Of a DNA stretch of 64,000 bases, positions 26,252 to 36,137 are shown in pieces. The DNA is from SMWN01 sp965261165 (GTDB lineage Bacteria > Pseudomonadota > Gammaproteobacteria > Eutrophobiales > Eutrophobiaceae), in NCBI GenBank assembly GCA_965261165.1, contig OZ253445.1, positions 1,984,001 through 2,048,000 of the forward strand. Reading direction: 5' to 3'. Below the pieces are notes generated by a model that did no database searches, was not told the DNA's origin, and saw only the letters and a list, made by a program, of their open reading frames with translations. How positions within the stretch are numbered: position 1 is the first letter of the stretch; each line of letters starts with the position of its first letter. Position numbers and translations under genes: made by a program.

Positions 26252-26845
26252 ATGGACAAACCTTTTTCCCAAGCTTGTGAAAACAATAAAGATCCTATTC
26301 TTTCTATTCTTAAACGTGTTTTTGAACATCCCTGTGAAATACTGGAAATTGGTAGCGGCACAGGGCAACACGCCGTGCATTTCGCCACACATTTACCTCA
26401 TATTTACTGGCAACCATCTGATCAAGCTATCCATTTACAGGGAATTAATGCGTGGGTCGAAGAGGCGAACCTCAACAACATAAAAACACCTCTAGAGCTT
26501 GATGTTAATCACCAACCCTGGCCTGTCACAGACATCGAGGCTGTATTTACAGCAAATACTTTACATATCATGAGTTGGGAGAATGTTCAGATCTTGATTC
26601 GATCATTAGGTGAACACATGCGATCTGGTGCAAAATTTTTTTGCTATGGCCCTTTCAATGTTGGAGGGATTTACACCAGTGATAGTAATGCCCGCTTTGA
26701 TATCTGGTTGAAAGAACAAAACCCTTTAAGCGCTATCCGTGATCTGGAAGCTTTGGCTTCACTGGCGAATGATGCCGGGATTAATTTGTTGGAAGATATT
26801 GCTATGCCTGCAAATAATAAACTATTAATCTGGGAGGCAGTCTGA
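26252..26845 (+). CDS. DUF938 SAM-dependent methyltransferase-like protein
   Basis: The 197-residue protein has SAM-binding motif I LEIGSGTGQHAVHFA near residues 30-44, WQPSDQ, VFTANTLHIMSWENV, and the family segment FFCYGPFNVGGIYTSDSNARFD. These define DUF938, a small class I methyltransferase family with unknown substrate. Intact, divergently transcribed from the DUF482 gene. Confidence 0.88.
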   Translation: MDKPFSQACENNKDPILSILKRVFEHPCEILEIGSGTGQHAVHFATHLPHIYWQPSDQAIHLQGINAWVEEANLNNIKTPLELDVNHQPWPVTDIEAVFTANTLHIMSWENVQILIRSLGEHMRSGAKFFCYGPFNVGGIYTSDSNARFDIWLKEQNPLSAIRDLEALASLANDAGINLLEDIAMPANNKLLIWEAV

Positions 26846-26889
26846 ACCCTTGATGACTAATCTGATTAATTTTTCTGGACGGGTATTAC

Positions 26890-27717
26890 TTAGAATGCTT
26901 GGCTAAGTAACTTTGCTTCTTCTGATCCCGCAAATTGATTGCGTAATAATAACTCATAACTGGAGACGGCATTTTTATCGCCAAGCTCTTTTTCAATACA
27001 TATCCCCAACCATAAACTTTTTGATGAATGCCTATTAGAATCAAGATAGCGACTTAGATAAACTCTGGCTGGTGAAAATTTTCCTTGTTCATAGGAAAGC
27101 TCTGACATTTGAATTAATGCTTGTCCAATCCCGGCGTTCCTTCTTAATGCTTCTTTAAAATAATTCTCAGCCAGTTCAGTTTGTCCATTATTCAGCGCAC
27201 ATGTCCCAGCATTTGTGTAAGCAAGCTCTGGCGTTGCATATAATGGATTATTCGCTGCCTTTGAGAAAGTTGCATCAGCTTCTTCAAAGCGCTGATTTTG
27301 ACAAAGTAATAATCCATAGTTATTCAATGCAGAAGAATCGGCAGGATTAAGTTTAATTGCCATTTTAAAATTAGCTTCTGCAACTTCATAGTTGCCTAAT
27401 TTCTGATACAGCACACCAAGCGTATTGTAGGTAGGCGAATAATCCGGTTTGACTTCTCTGGCCCGGTTCAGTTTTCCCAATGCCTCCTCATAAAGCCCTT
27501 GATTCATATAAGCAATTCCAAGCTGCAAATTGGCCATGGCAACTTCAGAATTATTAACATGATTACCGCTTGGTTGTGAATAATTATTCACTTTTGCATC
27601 ATTTTTATAAGCCGTCCGAGTCACTGCAGAACCAACTGCACCGATGAGTGCTGCTGGGCCACACGCTGTTATAAACAGCGATGAAACTAGTAAAATGAGC
27701 AAACATAAATTACGCAT
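26890..27717 (-). CDS. pilW: PilW/PilF-like TPR lipoprotein (type IV pilus assembly)
   Basis: The lipoprotein signal has the lipobox ITAC (Cys at about 19). About five to six tetratricopeptide units follow, with NLQLGIAYMNQGLYEEAL, TYNTLGVLYQKLGNYEVAE and ALNNYGLLLCQNQRFEEAD. The closing YLSRYLDSN..SLWLGICIEKELGD is typical of PilW. PilW helps PilQ secretin multimerise in the outer membrane. The usual neighbours (rodZ, ispG) are not here, and no other pilus gene is in the window, so a generic TPR lipoprotein remains possible. Confidence 0.75.
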   Translation of the reverse strand: MRNLCLLILLVSSLFITACGPAALIGAVGSAVTRTAYKNDAKVNNYSQPSGNHVNNSEVAMANLQLGIAYMNQGLYEEALGKLNRAREVKPDYSPTYNTLGVLYQKLGNYEVAEANFKMAIKLNPADSSALNNYGLLLCQNQRFEEADATFSKAANNPLYATPELAYTNAGTCALNNGQTELAENYFKEALRRNAGIGQALIQMSELSYEQGKFSPARVYLSRYLDSNRHSSKSLWLGICIEKELGDKNAVSSYELLLRNQFAGSEEAKLLSQAF

Positions 27718-27855
27718 CTCGCGAGCTTACATCATAAATAGTTAAGTTTAATACCCTAAGTCATTATTTATCATGATAAATTGTATTTTTTATTTGCCGA
27801 GAAACGACAAATTAACAGGCTAAAGCAAGAAATAGTCAGAAAATTATGAAGCTGT

Positions 27856-28747
27856 CTACGGGGTTGGGAGTGTCGTAAGAATTGCGTGTAATTCTCTTAA
27901 TTTTGATTTAACACGCTGTGCATTGTCGATGCCAATTCTGACCAATATCTTTTGCCCAGCAAAAAGTGCCTCAAGTTCAGGATCTACAAATTGGTAGAAC
28001 ACCTTGGGTCGAATTAGATTAATTGGTTCTTTAATCTCCGGTGCAGCTTGTAAATGATCCACTACCTGAATAAAACGGTCATTGAAATATCGATCTGGAT
28101 AACCAAGTTCTTCATAGGTTTCCTGAAACAAAGGATAGAATCTAATGTAGAAAGCGACCAGTTTTCTGCTATCAACACGCTCCGCCAAGTTCACAAAATT
28201 TGTATAACGATTAAAGTTTTTGTTGTCCAGTAATGACTTATCTTCATTCTGTTCTATTACTTTAAATTTATCTGGCACGTGCTGATTAAACACATAGCGC
28301 TGTGGTAATTCCTGATTGGTCATATTATCAATCGTCACAACAAAATGACGTATAAAAGATTTGAACAAAAATAATTCTGCCACATTAGCTAACTGATTGA
28401 TTGCTGCTGAAATAGCGTCATCACTTTCATCTAATTTGGGGAATGGCTCCACAGCTTGCATAACAGATACATCAGGGGCAATGGGTATTTCTACAGAAGA
28501 CTGCTCAGATTCATATATTGGTGTTGTACCCGAATTAGTGTCAAGAACCACTGCCGGCATTTTTGTTACAGGGTATTTTATAATCGGCCTGGTATCGTCT
28601 CCGGACAGTTTCAGAAAATCGTCAGGCTGGTTAGCGGGGTCATTAATCAGTGACAAATTCATCCTGTTTTGTCTGTTGCCAGGGATAATAAGTCCCAGCT
28701 ATCGCCAATGAGAAGATTGCCATTACAATTAGAATCGATTCTTTCAT
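27856..28747 (-). pseudogene. DUF3014 protein split from its N-terminal membrane anchor by a frameshift
   Basis: The ATG at 28747 encodes MKESILIVMAIFSLAIAGTY, a transmembrane start typical of DUF3014 proteins, but this frame ends after 34 residues at 28643. The overlapping frame from 28662 runs 268 residues. It includes FIRHFVVTIDNMTNQELPQR, FYPLFQETYEELGYPDRYF and PKVFYQFVDPELEAL, the DUF3014 domain. Joining them restores a normal protein, so an indel near 28643-28662 is the simple explanation. The downstream ORF may still be translated as a soluble form. Function of the family unknown. Confidence 0.65.
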
Positions 28748-28958
28748 TGATGCGCCTTACCTATCGCACTATTGCCGTTCTAGATTGCTAGTATTACTCG
28801 TCATAATAAAAACGCGACACAGTTAACGCTCGGTGGTTCAGTATAATTCTCCACCGCCTTTTATTTGCAAAATTCTACCGCTTATCGAGAATTTATTCAC
28901 TTGATTAGAAATAGTGTTAAATCTATCACTACTAAACAAAGTGATACCTTGCCTTGAT

Positions 28959-29168
28959 ATGACCAATCAAACCACCAGCAATCAAATCGCAGAAGCCCAA
29001 TTAATTGTAGAGCAACTACATAATATGCTACACAAAGATGCACTGCATCGTCTGGAGCTTTTTCAAAAATATGCCTGTGACCCCTATGAAAAGAGGTGAT
29101 CTCCTGATCTCCATCAGCAATGTGAGCTGATAGAAGCGCTGCGCAGGAGACTAGAAAATATCATCTAA
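28959..29168 (+). pseudogene. Short hypothetical protein with in-frame TGA
   Basis: MTNQTTSNQIAEAQLIVEQL...YACDPYEKR, then TGA at 29097-29099, then in the same frame SPDLHQQCELIEALRRRLENII and TAA. Both parts are helical and charged, as if one 69-residue protein had gained a nonsense codon. I do not recognise the family. It could equally be a true 46-residue protein. Confidence 0.4.
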
Positions 29169-29204
29169 CGTCATTCCTGCAACAGATTAGTTCTATTTCA
29201 CAGA

Positions 29205-30272
29205 TTATTCAGAGCGTCTATTAAGTACCCCAAGCTTTCTGACAAAAGCTGACTGTGGCACGCCAAAGGCTTGCTTCAACATGATGTCGCGATCCCATTT
29301 ATTCTTGTAACGACTCACACGCCAAGCATTTTTAATTCCGATATGATTAATGTGGTACCAGGGCGACACCAGAGGAAAAGACTGCAAGGGCCAGTCCGTA
29401 CCATAGATAATTCTTTCTGTAAGTCTTGGATATTTCATAGCCTTTGCCAGATATCCTCGCTTATTCAATTGCGTCAGACTGGAAATGTCAGTATATAAAT
29501 TTTGAAACTCAGCAAACATTGGCAATATTCTCTCAAAGTTATCCTGACCATCAGACTCCCCCGTTGTTGCTATATGGGCAGCGATCACCGTCACACCATA
29601 TTGCAGAGGTAATTCAAGTAACCTTGGATCAGCAAAATGATCCTTAGCATTGGCAAATGATTTTTCCATTCCAGTGTGTGTTAATAACGGGATCTTCAAT
29701 TCTGCCATGCGCTTATAAAATGGAATAAATTTTTCGTCTGAAGGATCGATATACATGATATTGGGGATCCACTTGATCAAAACTGCACCTTGTTGATGTA
29801 CTTCCTCCAGTAATTCCACGCTATTCTCTCTATTTGGATTAATACTCGCACCAAACAATAAATTAGGATATTTGGCTGTCTGACTAGCGACGAACTCATT
29901 CGGGATATAAACCTGTGTTTTACTGTGATCGAGTGTTTTACTTGTCTCATTAATCACACCATCCATCGCTAGTATGATAGCCTGATCAATGTATCTTGAT
30001 TGTGTTATTTTTTCATTGAGCTTTTTAACCAATATTTGATCACCGTTCTCTTCAAGCTCTTTTTCTGTCACATTCATCCACTTCAAGAAGAATTTAAACC
30101 GATAGTTATTTCGCATTTCATCGTTAACGAAATTACCAGAAGACCCAAAGCCTAGCCCGGCAACATGCACATGCCAGTCAATAATATGTGCGTCTTCCAG
30201 CGCATCACTTGCAAAAGCAAGTTGATAGCAGACCAGCAGTAAAGTAATAACACATGAATTGAACATCTTCAT
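29205..30272 (-). CDS. Secreted amidohydrolase-family protein (TIM-barrel metal hydrolase)
   Basis: The ATG at 30272 (MKMFNSCVITLLLVCYQLAFA) gives a Sec signal peptide; an earlier in-frame ATG adds 12 residues. Metal-site features are DWHVHVAG near the mature N-terminus, LTHTGMEKSF, VIAAHIATTGESDG, and YGTDWPLQSFP near the C-terminus. This is the amidohydrolase_2 pattern. The predicted location is the periplasm. Substrate unknown. Intact, about 355 residues. Confidence 0.82.
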   Translation of the reverse strand: MKMFNSCVITLLLVCYQLAFASDALEDAHIIDWHVHVAGLGFGSSGNFVNDEMRNNYRFKFFLKWMNVTEKELEENGDQILVKKLNEKITQSRYIDQAIILAMDGVINETSKTLDHSKTQVYIPNEFVASQTAKYPNLLFGASINPNRENSVELLEEVHQQGAVLIKWIPNIMYIDPSDEKFIPFYKRMAELKIPLLTHTGMEKSFANAKDHFADPRLLELPLQYGVTVIAAHIATTGESDGQDNFERILPMFAEFQNLYTDISSLTQLNKRGYLAKAMKYPRLTERIIYGTDWPLQSFPLVSPWYHINHIGIKNAWRVSRYKNKWDRDIMLKQAFGVPQSAFVRKLGVLNRRSE

Positions 30273-30665
30273 TTTGATTGCACTGTTTATTTCTCGCAGA
30301 GCCAACATTATTCAGTACCACGATAGGTTTTCTATAAAATCTTCCCTGCGACAACATCAGCACTTCCATCAAGCAACTCAGGCATCGTTGCCAAGCCCTC
30401 AGTGACTTCTCGTGCCAGGACATCAACATCAGGGTCAAGAGGTAAACATGCCCAAAGTATCCCACTATTCTCACCATGAAAGCAATCACAAGGCGTAACG
30501 TATCAAGTGCACACATTACCTTCGGTACCAGAAAAGACCATTCGCGAGGGAATGCTCGCAAGCAAGTAATAAATCCTTACCATTGAGTGTTGCGAATAAT
30601 GATGAGTTTATACAATTAACAGTAAAAAACTGAAAGACAGTCGGCTTACTATTGAGAGATTAATA
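30273..30665. other. Intergenic region with a possible eroded coding fragment
   Basis: On the minus strand around 30330-30470 one frame reads CDCFHGENSGILWACLPLDPDVDVLAREVTEGLATMPELLDG-SADVV, in biased codons and ending at a TAG. This looks like the tail of a lost gene, but I cannot assign it. The rest shows nothing. Confidence 0.35.
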
Positions 30666-31131
30666 TTAATTATTCTTGAACAACGCATCCTGTATCTTAT
30701 GCTTGGCTTGCATAAAATCTTTATGAGAAACATAAATCAGATCAGCAATCTTGCGCACCATATGTTCTTCATATCGATCCAAATGTGAATCCGCATAAGC
30801 AACTGACCATAGTAACTCGATGACTTTTATTTTTTGCGCTTGCGTGAACTCCTTGGCAATCAGACGCGTAAATTGATGATAATCGACCGCTTCCGCAGCC
30901 TCTGCTTCTGCCAGTTTAAATAATGTATGACTCTTTAATCATCTGAAAGGCCAAACTTCTCGCTTAATGCCTTTTTTAGCTGCCTCGATTTCTTCGGGAT
31001 GAACTTGGTCATCTTGCTGCATCATCTCAACTAGCAAGGCGGCAGTTGCCAGTTTCAATTGGTGATCAATATCACTACTTTCTTCATGTTGAGATATTAT
31101 TTTCAAAAAAGTTTTTGATCGCACTTAACAT
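30666..31131 (-). pseudogene. TerB-family (tellurite resistance-like) protein with several frameshifts
   Basis: The ATG at 31131 begins MLSAIKNFFENNIS and stops. The next part, DIDHQLKLATAALLVEMMQQDD, is one base over. KALSEKFGLSDD is in another frame, and LAEAEAAEAVDYHQFTRL through VAYADSHLDRYEEHMVRKIA and IYVSHKDFMQAKH is in the third. Together they make a normal TerB domain of about 150 residues. Two of the shifts fall in A or T runs, so slippage or sequencing error should be excluded. It is adjacent to a TPR gene on the same strand. Confidence 0.75.
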
Positions 31132-31143
31132 AGGAACTCCTTT

Positions 31144-31551
31144 TTATTCGGCCTGATCAAAATCGTTTTGACCAAGATCTTCAGCGATTGAATCTGTGAT
31201 TTGCATATATTGATCGAATGTCTCTCTTTCTTTGGCACTATCGGCAACCGATAGAAAACGTCTGGTTTCCTCCAATGCTTCTTCGGTGCGACCTGACTTC
31301 CACAAAGTATTGAATAAAGCGATTGAATATTTCCCTTCGCCCGGAAGCATCAGAATTAATCTTTCAAATACCATCTCGGCTTCTGAGTATTTTTCCCCTA
31401 TAAAATATGAGCCGCCCAACATCAATAGGGCTGCCTGATTATTTGGATCCTCTTTTAATAATTCAAGTAAACTAAACCGCGCCTTGTCATCTTTTCCCTG
31501 TTCTACGAGCGAACGCGCTTCTTCTAATTTTTTTTCTGTTTCTAATGACAT
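31144..31551 (-). CDS. TPR-repeat protein
   Basis: The 135-residue soluble protein has about three tetratricopeptide units: EARSLVEQGKDDKARFSLLEL, AALLMLGGSYFIGEKYSEAE, then SIALFNTLWKSGRTEEALEE. It has an acidic C-terminus and no signal peptide. It presumably mediates protein contacts; the partner is not indicated. Same strand as the broken terB gene and ybbP. Confidence 0.7.
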   Translation of the reverse strand: MSLETEKKLEEARSLVEQGKDDKARFSLLELLKEDPNNQAALLMLGGSYFIGEKYSEAEMVFERLILMLPGEGKYSIALFNTLWKSGRTEEALEETRRFLSVADSAKERETFDQYMQITDSIAEDLGQNDFDQAE

Positions 31552-31618
31552 AAATAATCCTGATAGTCGTGTTGAACAATATTGCTAGATAATATCAACA
31601 AGGGCAATAAAGAAAAAT

Positions 31619-34117
31619 TTATTCTTCGGTTAATAGTTGTTTTGCTGGTGTCTGATGAACACGCTGGATAGAAAAATAACCAGCCGTTAATACCAATAGT
31701 GGCACAATAAAAAGACAAAGGATTGTCGTTTTTATATTAAAGACATAATCACCTTCAATAAAATAAGTTGATATTATAAATCCGATAGATAAGTTCAAAG
31801 TGTATGCAATCGCACCTGATATTAAACCGATTAATATAAATTGAGAGCGAAATATCTTCTGTATAAGTTCGCTTCTTGCCCCTACAGCTTTATATATCGC
31901 CACACTATAACTGCGGCAATGACGCAAGATCATTTCTATCGCAATAAATACAATAAGACTCGCGAACAGTGAAAAATAGAGTATGACCTCAACTGCCGTA
32001 CTAATTTGTTGTATGATGCCCCGGATTCGCGTCAACATAAAATCAACATCAAAAAATGTTGCATTTGGGAAATGTTGAATAAAATCTGGCAATAAAGTTC
32101 TTTGCGATTGCTTCAGGTGCATACTCGACAAATAAGTTACCGGCAAACCATCCAACGCCCCCGGATAAAATATCATATAAAAATTAGGCGTAAACGACTC
32201 CCACTCTACAGATCGCAAGCTCGTCACTTCGGCTTCTAGTTTGTGTGTTTCTACGGTAAATTCCAGTATGTCTCCAAGATTAATTTTTAGATTCTCTGCT
32301 ACACCTTCTTCGACTGACACGGTTATTTTTGCTGGCGGGGCATCAGGACTGTGCCATTGTCCTGAAATAATCTTATTATTCAGTGGTAATTCTAGTCCCC
32401 AGGATAAAGATAAATCGCGGTTTAAGGATTCATCCTTCTTTACTTTCTCCTTACTGACATACTCACGTACTGGCTCATCATTGATAGCGCTCAAACGTCC
32501 ACGCACGATGGGATATAGTGGACTATGTGAAATATTATTTTGCTGTAGTTCTGCGAGAAAATTTTGCTGATCTTCTGCAAACAGATTAATGGCGAAGAAG
32601 TTAGGGGCATTCTCCGGCACTTTCGATTGCCAGGAAGATACCAGATCATCACGCAAAGTTTGAATCAGAGCGAGAGAAAAAAAAGTAATAGCAATCGCAA
32701 TAATCTGTAAGCTCGTCATACGTCGGTTAGCACCTAGCATACGCGCACCCAATCGGGTTGAAACAGTTTGTGTTCTACTTCGCTTAATAATCCAACGAAT
32801 AAATAATTGTGTTAAGCCGTAAGCCATGAGAATAAACGCACATAATCCTGCAATAATATAAAAACTGATCAAAATATCTTGTGTGCCAACATAAACTATA
32901 ATAGCTAAACCGATAGCCATTGACGTCACAGTAAAAATAACAGGCTGTTTCTGTGCTTCAGCATGATTCAACAAAAGTTTGGGGGGCGTCTTTAATAAAT
33001 GACTCAAAAATGGCCAAGAAAAACTGATCACAACAATGAGTGCAGTAATGCTACTCAGCAGAAAAGGCTCAATACCAGGCGGCGGTAAAGTAGAGGGGAT
33101 AAGATCACCTAGACTATTGAGAATGAAATAATGCCCGATACCGCCAATGGATAAACCAATCAATATTGCAATAAAACTAAATAAAAAAAATGGAAACAGA
33201 ATTGCGCCATGTAATCGCTTGCCACGTAGACCAAGACAGCGCAGTACAGCATATTGACAGGTCATTTCATTGGCATATTGATAACTGACCAAAGCAGCGC
33301 CCACAGCCCCCAATAAAATCGCAATCAGCACCGTAACATGTAAGAAACGGTATGCGCGTTGCAGCTTATTGGCCATCGCTTCATTGGTATCTTCAATAGT
33401 CTCAAACTTCTGGTTGGGTTGCAGGGTAGCTTCTAGATTTTTTTTCAATTCTTCTAATGCACGTGTTTCGCTAGCAAATAAATAATGATAGCGTAAGCGA
33501 CTGCCTGGTTGTATGATTTGGGTTGAAGCGACATCATCCCAATGCATCAGAATACGTGGTGTAAAACTGTAAAAACTACTACCTCTATCAGGTTCGTAGA
33601 TCACCACACGCGTAATCTTGAGCGCACGTTCACCAACCTCCAAAGTTTCGCCTAGAGACAAACCCAACTCATTTAACACGCGATTTTCTACCCAGACTTC
33701 GCCAGCCACGGGGCCATGCGACATCGGGATCGCCTCACCATATAAAGTATTGCTAACTAGCAGTTCACCACGTAAAGGATATTTATCAGTAACAGCCTTA
33801 ACACTACTTAAGATAAACGCATCATTGGCATTAGCCATGGTAGTAAAACGTAAGGTAATGGCCTGGGTGATAGATTGTTTTAATGAAGTTTCACTAACAA
33901 TGTCTAATTGTTCTGCTTGTAACTCGGTGGTGGAATTAAGCACCAAATCAGCGGCTAAGACTTCCTTTGACTGACTAACAAATAGTTTTTCTAATCGATC
34001 ACCTAACAAGGTAATACTAAAAGTCACAGCACAAGCAATTGCAATTGCAACACAAAACAATCGAATGGCTCCCAAACGCCATTGTCTCTTAATCAGTCGG
34101 CTATAAAAGGAAAACAT
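31619..34117 (-). CDS. ybbP: YbbP-type ABC transporter permease (MacB/FtsX superfamily)
   Basis: The 832-residue membrane protein has an N-terminal TM (about 17-40), a large periplasmic domain, a three-TM FtsX block (about 250-370), a central pair of TMs, a second periplasmic domain, and a second FtsX block at the C-terminus with YSVAIYKAVGARSELIQKIF. This two-module layout matches YbbP, the partner of YbbA and neighbour of tesA. The complex is a mechanotransmission or lipoprotein/lipid-related ABC system whose substrate is not settled. It starts 2 bp after ybbA. Intact. Confidence 0.88.
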   Translation of the reverse strand: MFSFYSRLIKRQWRLGAIRLFCVAIAIACAVTFSITLLGDRLEKLFVSQSKEVLAADLVLNSTTELQAEQLDIVSETSLKQSITQAITLRFTTMANANDAFILSSVKAVTDKYPLRGELLVSNTLYGEAIPMSHGPVAGEVWVENRVLNELGLSLGETLEVGERALKITRVVIYEPDRGSSFYSFTPRILMHWDDVASTQIIQPGSRLRYHYLFASETRALEELKKNLEATLQPNQKFETIEDTNEAMANKLQRAYRFLHVTVLIAILLGAVGAALVSYQYANEMTCQYAVLRCLGLRGKRLHGAILFPFFLFSFIAILIGLSIGGIGHYFILNSLGDLIPSTLPPPGIEPFLLSSITALIVVISFSWPFLSHLLKTPPKLLLNHAEAQKQPVIFTVTSMAIGLAIIVYVGTQDILISFYIIAGLCAFILMAYGLTQLFIRWIIKRSRTQTVSTRLGARMLGANRRMTSLQIIAIAITFFSLALIQTLRDDLVSSWQSKVPENAPNFFAINLFAEDQQNFLAELQQNNISHSPLYPIVRGRLSAINDEPVREYVSKEKVKKDESLNRDLSLSWGLELPLNNKIISGQWHSPDAPPAKITVSVEEGVAENLKINLGDILEFTVETHKLEAEVTSLRSVEWESFTPNFYMIFYPGALDGLPVTYLSSMHLKQSQRTLLPDFIQHFPNATFFDVDFMLTRIRGIIQQISTAVEVILYFSLFASLIVFIAIEMILRHCRSYSVAIYKAVGARSELIQKIFRSQFILIGLISGAIAYTLNLSIGFIISTYFIEGDYVFNIKTTILCLFIVPLLVLTAGYFSIQRVHQTPAKQLLTEE

Positions 34118-34119
34118 GA

Positions 34120-34830
34120 TTAAATCTGTTCGATTTTACCTTGCGTCAATCGAAAACAACGATCACAGCATTTAGTTAAAGATTCATCATGCGTGACTAG
34201 GATTAAAGTTGTACCATGCTCCTGGTTAAGTTCAAATAATAGGTCGATCATATTTTGTCCTGTCTCAGTGTCCAGATTACCGGTCGGTTCGTCTGCCAGA
34301 AGCAACGGTGGATTGGTTGCGAATGCACGAGCAATAGCCACACGCTGTTGTTCACCGCCCGACAAGGTCGTAGGGTAATGACCTAAACGATGCTCCATAC
34401 CGACACGCACCAATAACTGTTTGGCAATCGTTTCCGCATCAACCTTGTCATTAATCTCCAATGGCAACATAACATTCTCAAGAGCGGTAAACCCCGGTAA
34501 TAAATGAAAAGCTTGAAATACAAAACCGATATACTGATTTCGTAGTTCTGCACGTGCATCTTCATCAAGGGACTCTATGATCTGCTGGAATAATTGAATA
34601 CTGCCAGAGGTCGAAACATCAAGGCCAGCGAGTAAACTGAGCAAGGTCGTTTTCCCGGAACCCGATTGACCGATGACAGCAATGGTCTCGCCAGCGTTTA
34701 TCTCAAGGTCAATATTCTCAAGAATAGAAATTGAACCTTCTGTAGACTTAACGACCTTATTAACCTGACGACAGGTAACTATTTGAGAATTTGAAATGAT
34801 TTTATCCCGTGTTTTTATTTTATCGCTCAT
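34120..34830 (-). CDS. ybbA: YbbA-type ABC transporter ATP-binding protein
   Basis: Walker A IGQSGSGKTT, Q-loop GFVFQAFHLLP, signature LSGGEQQRVAIARAFA, Walker B LLLADEPTGNLD, and H-loop LVTHDES: a complete LolD/MacB-type ATPase. The ATG at 34830 (MSDKIKTRDK) is the only reasonable start. It puts the first 35 bp of the gene inside the divergent tesA signal-peptide region. Cotranscribed with ybbP. Confidence 0.92.
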   Translation of the reverse strand: MSDKIKTRDKIISNSQIVTCRQVNKVVKSTEGSISILENIDLEINAGETIAVIGQSGSGKTTLLSLLAGLDVSTSGSIQLFQQIIESLDEDARAELRNQYIGFVFQAFHLLPGFTALENVMLPLEINDKVDAETIAKQLLVRVGMEHRLGHYPTTLSGGEQQRVAIARAFATNPPLLLADEPTGNLDTETGQNMIDLLFELNQEHGTTLILVTHDESLTKCCDRCFRLTQGKIEQI

Positions 34831-35416
34831 TATCTTTACAACACCATCTACTATAAATGCAAATACCATACTTATTATGGGTGATAGCCTAAGTGCCGCT
34901 TATGGTATCGAATTAGAACAAGGTTGGGTCAATTTGTTGCAAATCAAGCTCAAGCGAGAGCAAATCGCGGATAAATCATGGCATATCATCAATGCCTCCA
35001 TCAGTGGAGAAACAACTGCGGGAGCATTAAGTCGTCTGCCAGAACTATTAGATAAACACAAACCACAACTCTGCATCATTGAACTGGGAGCGAATGACGG
35101 AGTTCGAGGTATGCCGCTCAACAATATGCTGGATAATCTGAATAAAATGATCATTCAATGCAAACAATATGGACAAGTAGCTTTGCTAGGAATGCAGTTA
35201 CCGCCGAATTATGGAAAAAAATACATCGAAGAATTCAAGCAAAAATTTGAGCTTGCCGCAAACAACAATGAAGTAGCTTTTTTACCTTTTCTATTTGATG
35301 GATTTGCCAAAGATGGAAAATATTTTCAGGTCGATGGCATGCACCCAACAGCAGTAGCTCAAGAAAAAATATTAGCAAATATTTGGCCAGTACTTTCACC
35401 ATTGCTACTTAAATAA
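34796..35416 (+). CDS. tesA: Arylesterase / acyl-CoA thioesterase I TesA (SGNH hydrolase)
   Basis: Signal peptide MILSRVFILSLIIFTTPS..NA, then the SGNH blocks: ILIMGDSLSAAYG (catalytic Ser), NASISGETTAGALSRLP (Gly/Asn block), IELGANDGVRG (Asn), and DGMHPTAVAQ (Asp/His). The periplasmic 206-residue enzyme hydrolyses acyl thioesters and esters. The tesA/ybbA-ybbP divergent arrangement is conserved in gammaproteobacteria, but here the two 5' ends overlap. Confidence 0.94.
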   Translation: MILSRVFILSLIIFTTPSTINANTILIMGDSLSAAYGIELEQGWVNLLQIKLKREQIADKSWHIINASISGETTAGALSRLPELLDKHKPQLCIIELGANDGVRGMPLNNMLDNLNKMIIQCKQYGQVALLGMQLPPNYGKKYIEEFKQKFELAANNNEVAFLPFLFDGFAKDGKYFQVDGMHPTAVAQEKILANIWPVLSPLLLK

Positions 35417-35598
35417 AAAAAGAAAACAAGCGCGATTGAAAGTCCAAAATAGATAACCATTGCTGAGCAATACCCAAACGGTTCTTCATTCTTGAGAATG
35501 GCACGCCCAGTATGTCTATCTTTGGCATAGACTTCTCCCGTATGCAAACTATTAAAGCGTATAACAAAATAACAATATGCCAAGACCGCCAAATGCAC
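35359..35598 (-). CDS. Possible small membrane protein
   Basis: A GTG-initiated 79-residue frame has two hydrophobic segments (about 1-14 and 46-64) separated by a polar HTGEVYAKDRHTGRAILKNEE-like loop. Its last 58 bp overlap the 3' end of tesA in antisense, so the natural end may have been altered. No family recognised and the ribosome-binding site is only moderate. Confidence 0.35.
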   Translation of the reverse strand: MHLAVLAYCYFVIRFNSLHTGEVYAKDRHTGRAILKNEEPFGYCSAMVIYFGLSIALVFFFYLSSNGESTGQIFANIFS

Positions 35599-35648
35599 TC
35601 ATGGAGAATCTCCATTACTCATTAATGTATAAATAGATCATGAATCTA

Positions 35649-36110
35649 CTATAAGTCGTCAAAAGATTTGGCATAGGTCGCATAAAAAGTTAACAGAGAC
35701 TTACGTTCATTATAGCCCTGTTGCATTGATTCACCCAGTGCCCTAGATGCTCTATCCTCCTCTGTTGTCATGTTTCGATTTTAATCATGGCACGACGATC
35801 CATGATTTCATGGTAACAGCCAAAGAACCTATCGGCAGGTGTAATATTAGCCAATGACTCATGAATAGCCTTCATAGTTATAGTCATGGACAAACTGTCT
35901 GATAGTATTTTCTAAATCCCACGGATAGTAGCAATGTTCCAGTTTCACCACATTCTTCATGGAGCGATGATAGCGCACAATCTTTCCCTGTGTCATTGGG
36001 TGGTACGGTGCCCCACGAGTCGGTTCCATCTGATGCTGGCCCAGATAAACTAGAAACGTACGAAACATGGTTGTGCAGCGGTGTTGATATAATCAACATC
36101 TGTTTGATTC
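35649..36110 (-). pseudogene. IS3/IS481-type transposase, integrase-core C-terminal fragment
   Basis: On the minus strand RGAPYHPMTQGKIVRYHRSM, HCYYPWDLENTIRQFVHDYN, then after a frame change ESLANITPADRFFG and a tail to about 35649. These are the last catalytic Glu region and C-terminus of an rve-type transposase. The N-terminal half is absent; the fragment abuts the RHS remnant. Confidence 0.75.
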
Positions 36111-36137
36111 TTAGGATTTTGAAAGGGCGGCGATTAG

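Noticed and set aside
30205..30561. 118-codon minus-strand frame overlapping the amidohydrolase start
   Set aside because: No family features, overlaps the signal peptide of a real gene. A different frame in the same stretch looks more coding-like.
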